Program-made: the position numbers and the translations under genes
Notes under the pieces: model-generated
What the model was told of the DNA's origin: nothing
The model's input: the letters and a program-made list of their open reading frames with translations, nothing else
Databases searched by the model: none
Part shown: positions 15,649-21,398 of the stretch, piece by piece
Position numbering within the stretch: the first letter of the stretch is position 1
How the letters are laid out: each line of letters begins with the position of its first letter
From: CAWGCE01 sp964480915
GTDB lineage: Bacteria > Planctomycetota > Planctomycetia > Pirellulales > Pirellulaceae
Direction of reading: 5' to 3'
DNA length: 21,398 nucleotides
NCBI GenBank assembly: GCA_964480915.1
Contig: CAYZRS010000076.1
Coordinates: forward strand, 1-21,398

Positions 15649-17886
15649 CTAACGGAAGAAGAATGTCGCCCGAATAAACCGGGCAATTCGCCCCGCCAAA
15701 GTTTCGCTGCCGACCTCTATTTTGGCCTGCCCGCGAAAGCCGGGCAAAAGTTTTTCCGGCACATCGTGAAGTGGTACTCGTGCCTCATATGTCACAAACA
15801 TAGGTTTCTCTCCACCGCCCGCCACTTGCTCCGTGGCAAGCGCGCCGCCAGCGGCCGCCGTTAACTCTCTCGGCGGGACGCGCAGGTCCAGTTTGGCCAC
15901 TTCGCGAATTTCACCTTCAAACAGGCAACTGGGCAGTTCATCCAGCACAATCGTTACCGACTGACCCGGCAGGACCAGTTCGATGTCATCCTGTTTGACC
16001 ATCAAAGTGGCGACCATTTTCTGCGGATCACCGACCATACAAAGCAGTGTCCCGGTCGTCATGAGCGCCCCTTGATTCGCTTCCATGAGCGGCGTTCCGT
16101 GCCACGTCGGCAATGGCGCGTCTTCATCGACGACGATCTGCTCGGCCGTTTGCGGCGGCGGGATCAGCACGCCATCTCGTTCCGCCTTCAGCTCTAAACG
16201 TTGCATGTCGACTTGGAGCTGCGCCAATTGTTCTTTGGCATCTGCGAGTGCCGTCTCGGCGCCTTGAATCAGTCCACCCGCCTGCGGATCACGATTGACC
16301 ATCCGTTTGAGGTTGCGCAAATGAACTTCATTCCGAGCCACCTCGCCCTCAACTTGAGCGAGTCGTAATTCCAATTGTGGATTCTCGAGACGAGCGATCA
16401 ATTGGCCCGCTTCGACCGCATCACCCGTCTTCACATACGATTCTGCGAGCGTGCCGCCCACCGAGGCGTAGATCCGCTGCGGCATGTCCGGCTTGACGAC
16501 CAGAGTCGACCACACACGGTGCGGCAAAGGCATGAAGAAAATCGCGGCGAGCAGCAACGACACGACGACACTCGTAACTGCAAATCGTTGAGGCTTCACT
16601 TCCTGAATTCTCCCTGGCACGGCAAAAAATTGAATCAGCTTCCACAGCGGCATGATCACCAGACCCGTAACCGAGACGGCGATAATCGAATGACCGATAA
16701 TTTCGAGCCCATAGGGTTCGAACATTTTGTAAATGAACCAGACGATCGCGCCCAAAATAAACCAACGATAGGCGAACGAGGCAACGCTATAGAGCACAAA
16801 CCAAAAGTGACCTCGCTGGGGCAACCGTCGTGGACTCACCGGCTTCATCCCCAAACACTGCACTCGCAACAGGTTCATCATGCCAAGCCGCGCCTTCTGA
16901 GCCAGGTTCGGAATCTCCATGATGTCAGAGAGGATGTAATATCCGTCATAACGCAGCAGCGGATTCATGTTGAAGACAACCGTGCTGACCGACGAGACAA
17001 ACATCACATTCAAACAGACAAAATTGAATGTGCCGGGTCGCGAATACCACCAAAAGAATGTCGCAATCGAGGCAAACAGCACCTCAACATACATCCCTGC
17101 CGCCCCGATGAAGGCGCGATGCCACTTGCTTTTCACCAACCAAGAATCGGACGTATCACAGTAAAGCGCCGGCGTGAACACCAGCAAGAGCATGCCGATC
17201 TCATGGCACTCTCCGCCAAAATGCTTGCACGAAAGCCCATGCCCAAATTCGTGGCCGACTTTCGTCACCGCCATCACGCCAGCCATCAGTGCAAAATTCT
17301 GCAGATTGAAGAACTGATAGAAATCGGGAAGTCGTTGCTGAAATTCGGTGTAGTTCGACAAGATCAATGCACCAGCCGAGGTCGCCAAGACGAGCCAGAC
17401 GAGCATGAACCACGGCCTGAAAATGAACCCAATTTTCGGATGGAGCCAATTCAGAATACGTTCCGGATCGAAACCAGGCAGGCGAATCGCCAGGACATTG
17501 CTCAGCGTCCCCATCAGCTTGCGGCGATCCTTCTCTCGCTTGCGATGGAGTAGCTGTTGAGCTTGCCCCTTCGTGTTGGCCACGACCAATCCGGTGCGGT
17601 GAAACGTCGCCAACAGGTTCTGCAGATCGGCCAGTCGCACCATCTTCGTTGGGTATTTGTCTTGCAGTGCGTTCTTAACGTCGCGAAGCGTCGACTTGCC
17701 GTCAAGCATTTCCAATACGGTGATCTCAGCTTCGCGCAGTCGATGGTATTCCAGCGAAATCGGATCTTTGACAATCCAGGACACTTCTTGCTGGAACACA
17801 CTCGTTGAGATCGTCAGGTCGGGCCGTTTGCGCAGTTTGATCGGCCGGTCCTGCACCGCCGTCAGAGTTCCTGCACCCGTCGCCAT
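15649..17886 (-). CDS. PqqD-like / M50 site-2-protease / HlyD adaptor fusion
   Basis: A 745-residue three-part membrane protein. Residues about 20-105 (RPDLTISTSVFQ, VKDPISLEYHRL, then LLATFHRTGLVV) resemble a PqqD-like winged-helix domain. A multi-pass M50 metalloprotease core follows, with GHEFGHGLS (His212, Glu213, His216) and NMNPLLRYDGYY (Asp314), so all zinc ligands and the catalytic Glu are present. The conserved DTSDSW and AAGMYVEVLFA stretches lie between these motifs. After the last membrane helix (about 435-452) comes an HlyD adaptor part with a lipoyl half-motif (ASVGGTLAESYVKTGDAVEA), a coiled coil and a beta-barrel. I chose the ATG at 17886: AGGG lies 9 bases upstream, and it falls 35 bases after the preceding stop. 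The domains are clear; joint function in processing and export is inference. Confidence 0.85.
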   Translation of the reverse strand: MATGAGTLTAVQDRPIKLRKRPDLTISTSVFQQEVSWIVKDPISLEYHRLREAEITVLEMLDGKSTLRDVKNALQDKYPTKMVRLADLQNLLATFHRTGLVVANTKGQAQQLLHRKREKDRRKLMGTLSNVLAIRLPGFDPERILNWLHPKIGFIFRPWFMLVWLVLATSAGALILSNYTEFQQRLPDFYQFFNLQNFALMAGVMAVTKVGHEFGHGLSCKHFGGECHEIGMLLLVFTPALYCDTSDSWLVKSKWHRAFIGAAGMYVEVLFASIATFFWWYSRPGTFNFVCLNVMFVSSVSTVVFNMNPLLRYDGYYILSDIMEIPNLAQKARLGMMNLLRVQCLGMKPVSPRRLPQRGHFWFVLYSVASFAYRWFILGAIVWFIYKMFEPYGLEIIGHSIIAVSVTGLVIMPLWKLIQFFAVPGRIQEVKPQRFAVTSVVVSLLLAAIFFMPLPHRVWSTLVVKPDMPQRIYASVGGTLAESYVKTGDAVEAGQLIARLENPQLELRLAQVEGEVARNEVHLRNLKRMVNRDPQAGGLIQGAETALADAKEQLAQLQVDMQRLELKAERDGVLIPPPQTAEQIVVDEDAPLPTWHGTPLMEANQGALMTTGTLLCMVGDPQKMVATLMVKQDDIELVLPGQSVTIVLDELPSCLFEGEIREVAKLDLRVPPRELTAAAGGALATEQVAGGGEKPMFVTYEARVPLHDVPEKLLPGFRGQAKIEVGSETLAGRIARFIRATFFFR

Positions 17887-17921
17887 CGGCGGTCGCCCTT
17901 TCGAGAACGTTTGAACTTGGA

Positions 17922-19910
17922 TTAAGTGAAGCGAAAGAGAATGCGCGATTGGATGAATTCGATCACACCGTGCAACCAGACGTACCCGACACTGCGCTTG
18001 CCACAATCGACCTTCGCCTGGACTTCCGTTCCGGCGCGGCCCCACTGAATTTCTTCGTTGTCAATTTCGGCGAACACGAGTAGATGCTGGCCTTCCGTCG
18101 GATCGACCTGAGTCGCGTTGGCCGCCTCGACGACTCGGCCTTCGTAACGAGTTCCCGGATCAGAGGCCAGGATGAACGACACTTTCAGCGGCTCCTCCGA
18201 CTTTTCTCTCGCTCGTAAGAGGTGTGAAATGCTGCGGTCGGGCAAGTTCAATTCCAATCGCCAAGGACCATCCAGCTTGGCGATTCGCATGAGCGATTGG
18301 CCCGCCATGACTGGCCGATCTTGCAATCGGTCTTCCAGGTTCCAGGTAATCACTTCGCCGTCGATGGGACTGGGAATGCTCAACTCGTTCTTGCGCTGCG
18401 CCTGAATTTCAACTTGCTGTTCCAAGCTCTCGATCAATTTCTGCAGCTCAGCCGCCTCGGCCGAAGCGCTGCGGCCGCTGTTCGCTGTTTTCTCTCGAGT
18501 GCGCAATCGCTGTTCGGTCTTGAGTGCCGCCATGCGAGCTTGCGAGCGACGAATCTCGCTGCGCAGCTGTTCCATCGCTAAATCGACTTCCGTGTTTCGC
18601 AGTTCGGCCAGCACATCTCCTTGCTTCACCTGCGATCCATGATCGACATGGAGCGTTTTGACCGTGCCATCGATCGTTGCGAACACGTTGCGGCGAATCG
18701 TGGGTTGCAACCGACCGACGCTGGAAACGCGAAACGGAATTTGCACAAAGGTCAGCACCAACGCCAGCAACCCCAAAGCAGCCAGGACACTGTAAGTGAT
18801 GCGACGTTTGCTACCTTGGAACCAGCGCCGTTGCTCGCCAATGAATCGCCACACGGGCAGTAGGAAAATCTCTTCGTGGGCCACAGAATTTCGGAGCGAG
18901 ATAGCGGCCTCTTCAGCAACCCGCACCGCCTCTGCCCTGAATTCCTCTCCCCGATTGACCGCATCGGTAAAATCTTCGGCCACCAAGGCACCGTAGTTGC
19001 GTCCTTGCTTGGCCGGCAATTCGTCCGCTTTTTGATCATGCTCTTGTTCGATGACAAACAGTGGCAGAATTGCCAAACGTCGAGCCATCGACGCTTCGAT
19101 ATATTGTTCCAACTCGAATTCGATTTCTGGCGCCAACTGGTCAAAGTCGGCCGGATACCAAAACGGTTGACCGGTCTTCAATACGCGGGCCGTCAGGCGC
19201 TCTAAGAACCGCACGACATTCGCTCGTCGGTTGACCGCTTCTTGACCACTGACCGATTTCATCACAAAGCGGTCGCCCTTGGCGAGCAAGATCGATGCCC
19301 GATCACAGCCCAACGTTTGACGACTCTCGTTCGCCAGCGCGTAACAAGTGTCGGTCACATTGAGCGAACTGAACACATTCGAAGGCAAGCCGGCTCGCGA
19401 ACCGGTCTGAGCCATGTTGCCCAGGTGGTAGTTGCTGGCAATCTCGCAAAGGATGCTGGCGTCTCGTTGAAATTCGGCGTATTCAGAATTGGCCATTGAC
19501 GGTGGCAAGAAGACTTCGATCAGCGCCCGAGTCGTCGCTTCGGCGACGACCGGGATGATGGCCGTTTGCGGCAAGACGTTTTCTACGAAAACCTGATAGT
19601 CCGACTGAGCTGGCGGGTCGAAGAGTTGCGGTACGGCGGTGTCCCGCGCATGCAGCAACATCGCCGTATGCTCGTCGTTGGTATAGGGCAGCTGAATGCC
19701 TTGATCGGGATTGGCGGCGACAGCGGCCAACTTGTGAAATGCTTCAGGCTCACACAGCCATGCGATCGTACCGATCGTTCCCGACGGCAAGGGCAGCTCG
19801 CGCAGGAAACGCTGATAGAAATCATCAGCCGCACCGCCCTGTTGAGCCAGCACGGCGATGCGCGCAGCCGCCGCATTGATGTTAGATGGGTGAATCTCAG
19901 AAGACGACAT
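17922..19910 (-). CDS. GAF-domain HlyD-family adaptor
   Basis: A 662-residue inner-membrane adaptor with a large cytoplasmic N-terminus. Residues about 180-350 look like a GAF domain (VTDTCYALANESRQTLGCDR, then ILLAKGDRF, and near the end GALVAEDF). A preceding region of about 165 residues may be a degenerate second GAF-like domain. One transmembrane helix follows (about 371-392). The periplasmic HlyD part has the lipoyl half-motif FATIDGTVKTLHVDHGSQV, a coiled coil (about 440-525), the second half (IPSPIDGEVITWNLED) and a beta-barrel. I chose the ATG at 19910 because the alternative upstream start adds only a short Pro-rich stretch. It is the first gene of the adaptor operon, 35 bases before the M50 fusion. 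The GAF region could sense a small molecule or partner; the ligand is unknown. Confidence 0.8.
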   Translation of the reverse strand: MSSSEIHPSNINAAAARIAVLAQQGGAADDFYQRFLRELPLPSGTIGTIAWLCEPEAFHKLAAVAANPDQGIQLPYTNDEHTAMLLHARDTAVPQLFDPPAQSDYQVFVENVLPQTAIIPVVAEATTRALIEVFLPPSMANSEYAEFQRDASILCEIASNYHLGNMAQTGSRAGLPSNVFSSLNVTDTCYALANESRQTLGCDRASILLAKGDRFVMKSVSGQEAVNRRANVVRFLERLTARVLKTGQPFWYPADFDQLAPEIEFELEQYIEASMARRLAILPLFVIEQEHDQKADELPAKQGRNYGALVAEDFTDAVNRGEEFRAEAVRVAEEAAISLRNSVAHEEIFLLPVWRFIGEQRRWFQGSKRRITYSVLAALGLLALVLTFVQIPFRVSSVGRLQPTIRRNVFATIDGTVKTLHVDHGSQVKQGDVLAELRNTEVDLAMEQLRSEIRRSQARMAALKTEQRLRTREKTANSGRSASAEAAELQKLIESLEQQVEIQAQRKNELSIPSPIDGEVITWNLEDRLQDRPVMAGQSLMRIAKLDGPWRLELNLPDRSISHLLRAREKSEEPLKVSFILASDPGTRYEGRVVEAANATQVDPTEGQHLLVFAEIDNEEIQWGRAGTEVQAKVDCGKRSVGYVWLHGVIEFIQSRILFRFT

Positions 19911-20078
19911 GCAGTGGCTCGCTAATTCTGGCGACAGAACCGGAACAGTCGGAAAGGGCAGAATGCACCATCCGTACACTTCAGACTAGCACAGGTTTTA
20001 GCGAAGATCATGTCGAGCTGACACGATTTGGCCGCGTTTTGCGGCATTGAAAGCAGATCAGGAACCCCGCTTTGACTT
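19911..20078. other. Intergenic region before the adaptor operon
   Basis: These bases lie between the possible small ORF and the GAF-HlyD start and should hold the operon promoter. On the minus strand TCGACA (a near -35) is followed by TGTGCTAGTCTG, but the spacing is poor and no convincing promoter pair is seen. A short GC-rich inverted repeat lies at 20031-20045. Confidence 0.35.
20031..20045. repeat. Short inverted repeat GCCGC-N5-GCGGC
   Basis: A perfect 5-bp GC-only stem with a 5-base loop, upstream of the adaptor operon. It has no T-tract on the minus strand, so it is not a standard intrinsic terminator. It could be an operator or chance. Confidence 0.3.
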
Positions 20079-20306
20079 CTAAGCCTTCATCTTTGACGCT
20101 AGCTGCTCCATGACTTCGGAACAGCGTTCGGCGATCTGACGCCGATAAAGATATAGTCCTAACAAGCTGGCTCCCTTAGCTTGGCACATTTTGTCAATCT
20201 GAGGGTCGAGAATAAAACGTCCTGGCGCTGAATGCCAAATTCTTGCGCCATGACCGAGAAAAGGACTGCGAAGACTTGGTTCACATCCCTTTAGGAAGCA
20301 GGCCAT
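20079..20306 (-). CDS. Possible small protein, unknown
   Basis: A 75-residue frame beginning MACFLKGCEPSLRSP, basic overall, with a helical-looking C-terminal half (ASLLGLYLYRRQIAERC, then VMEQLASKMKA). It begins 11 bases after the DUF1559 stop, on the same strand. A start at 20339 would add 11 residues and overlap the DUF1559 end. No good ribosome-binding site is seen and no family is recognised. It may be a spurious frame, or the decayed end of a larger gene. Confidence 0.25.
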   Translation of the reverse strand: MACFLKGCEPSLRSPFLGHGARIWHSAPGRFILDPQIDKMCQAKGASLLGLYLYRRQIAERCSEVMEQLASKMKA

Positions 20307-20316
20307 TTCCCGGCGG

Positions 20317-21351
20317 TTAGTGCAATTCGTCGGTGACATTTACGGAAGCGCCGTCATAAACGCTCACCAACCGCCCATAGATCGATGCGTCGATATCTTC
20401 GAGAAGAAATCCGACATGCCCGTCGAGGGCCGCGGCGACAACTCCACCCGGATGCCAACTTCGGGCCGAACCATTCACCAAATGCTGAGCCCGCATTTGA
20501 ACACAAGGCATCCCGACCTCCCCCGCCATGGGACCTCCACACAAGATCAATTCGTCCGCGTTGACGCTATTAGGCCGGTGCAAATTGACACCTTCCGTTT
20601 CGATCGGATCTGGGACATACGGTTTGTCAGGAAACCGGTCGTCGTGGTGCACATCGGGACAAATGACGCTACTTCCGCCCCAAGGCACTGCCCACGCTCC
20701 GCGTGAATCGGTTTCACTATCAAATGTCCGCACTTCGGAAATCACAAGCGTGCTGGACAGACCGTCTCTGACCCTGCGAAACGATTGGCCCTTGATCACG
20801 TCGGGCCCCGGTTCGAAGCCACCCAAGGCGCCCGGATAGAGGTTCAAATCGGCCACATGGCGAGGACTGACATAAGCCACGTAATTCCCCTTGGCGAACG
20901 GCCGGCTCCGAGTCGCTACGAGGTGCTGTAAGAATCGACCGCGCGCACCGTCACTAGGGCAGTAGTTGGCCGCCACTTCGCTCAGCTGCGGTTCGCCCTC
21001 CTGGTCAAACACTTTCCTATCAAAATCGAATTGGTCGAAAAGGTTTTGCTCCTCCAGGTAAGGCAATACCAAGACCATCCAGCCAAACTGCGGACCGGTC
21101 AACTGCAGAAATTCACTGTGAGGATGTCGGACCGTTTGACCTGCGACAGGCAAAGCGCCATGAGCCGATTCGAAATTCAACAATGCTAAGACGATTTGTT
21201 TTTGGTTGTTGACGCACTGCAAACGCCGCGCGGCGGCTCGGGTAGAATTGACCGCCGGCAGTAACAGCGCTACGAGAATTGCCACGATGGCAATCACGAC
21301 CAACAGCTCGACAAGGGTAAACGCCGACCGCGTTGTTATTGATAGTCGCAC
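20317..21351 (-). CDS. DUF1559 pseudopilin-like protein
   Basis: A 344-residue member of the DUF1559 family, which is greatly expanded in planctomycetes. The N-terminus has a type IV pilin-like methylation signal (SAFTLVELLVVIAIVAILVA) with a single hydrophobic helix, then LLPAVNSTRAAARRLQCVNN. The C-terminal end carries the family hallmark as SWHPGGVVAAALDGHVGF followed by LEDID. Cys residues in CVNN, YCPSD and LCGG are in typical positions. The GTG start at 21351 has GGAG 7 bases upstream. Members are thought to be exported through a pseudopilin-like pathway and probably act at the cell surface; no specific role is known. Its link to the adaptor operon downstream is only positional. Confidence 0.92.
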   Translation of the reverse strand: MRLSITTRSAFTLVELLVVIAIVAILVALLLPAVNSTRAAARRLQCVNNQKQIVLALLNFESAHGALPVAGQTVRHPHSEFLQLTGPQFGWMVLVLPYLEEQNLFDQFDFDRKVFDQEGEPQLSEVAANYCPSDGARGRFLQHLVATRSRPFAKGNYVAYVSPRHVADLNLYPGALGGFEPGPDVIKGQSFRRVRDGLSSTLVISEVRTFDSETDSRGAWAVPWGGSSVICPDVHHDDRFPDKPYVPDPIETEGVNLHRPNSVNADELILCGGPMAGEVGMPCVQMRAQHLVNGSARSWHPGGVVAAALDGHVGFLLEDIDASIYGRLVSVYDGASVNVTDELH

Positions 21352-21358
21352 GTGGCTA

Positions 21359-21362
21359 CTCC
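21359..21362 (-). promoter_or_regulatory. Ribosome-binding site of the DUF1559 gene
   Basis: GGAG on the minus strand, 7 bases before the GTG at 21351, supports that non-ATG start. Confidence 0.5.
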
Positions 21363-21398
21363 GAAAGAGAGCTTACACTGACCGCTCCTGATTCTAGA

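Noticed and set aside
15046..15864. A 272-codon plus-strand frame rich in Ser, Ala and Cys
   Set aside because: It lies antisense to the coiled-coil and lipoyl coding regions of the two adaptor genes and has no recognisable domain.
16375..17553. A 392-codon open frame on the plus strand opposite the M50/HlyD gene
   Set aside because: Its product is a His/Arg/Gln-rich string without domain logic, and the minus strand encodes clear protease and adaptor motifs throughout. It is a shadow of codon bias.

Overview
The window looks like chromosomal DNA of a planctomycete, most likely a Rhodopirellula/Pirellulales-type bacterium. The evidence is a DUF1559 pseudopilin-like protein, a dockerin-like tail fragment, a PEP-CTERM exported heme peroxidase, a secreted protein with a C-terminal module I associate with planctomycetes, and a gene set matching the mannosylglucosylglycerate (MGG) compatible-solute pathway described in Rhodopirellula baltica. 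Start codons are often GTG. I see no rRNA, tRNA, CRISPR array, insertion sequence or phage gene.

Layout. 1-993 (minus strand): a DUF3592 membrane protein cut by the left edge, then a small single-helix membrane protein. 1110-1373 (plus strand): a 5'-truncated dockerin-like fragment. 1295-8215 (minus strand): five genes, transcribed in the order orphan GT4 glycosyltransferase, HAD hydrolase, GT4 glycosyltransferase of MggA/MggS type, GH13 sucrose-phosphorylase-like enzyme, GT81 glucosyl-3-phosphoglycerate synthase. The last four are coupled or closely spaced (ATGA overlap, 31-bp gap, TAATG overlap). 8396-9502 (minus): an exported Ntn hydrolase of the choloylglycine hydrolase/penicillin V acylase family. 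It is divergent from 9626-11266 (plus), an animal-type heme peroxidase with a PEP-CTERM tail. 11282-12028 (minus): a secreted planctomycete protein, divergent from 12303-14654 (plus), a TolC-type outer-membrane lipoprotein. 14709-19910 (minus): three adaptor genes, comprising a GAF-domain HlyD protein, a PqqD-like/M50 protease/HlyD fusion, and a classical periplasmic adaptor. 20079-21351 (minus): an uncertain small ORF and the DUF1559 protein.

How the genes work together. In the first cluster GpgS would make glucosyl-3-phosphoglycerate and the MggA-like enzyme would add mannose. The HAD protein is the positional candidate for the phosphatase. The GH13 enzyme could phosphorolyse glucosylglycerate, so synthesis and recycling of an osmolyte may sit in one operon. 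In the second cluster three lipoyl/HlyD-type adaptors, one carrying an apparently intact site-2-protease active site and a possible peptide-binding PqqD-like domain, lie beside a TolC-like channel. No ABC, RND or MFS pump is visible. This pump-less protease-adaptor-channel set is the most interesting system in the window. Its role as a peptide-processing or export machine is inference.
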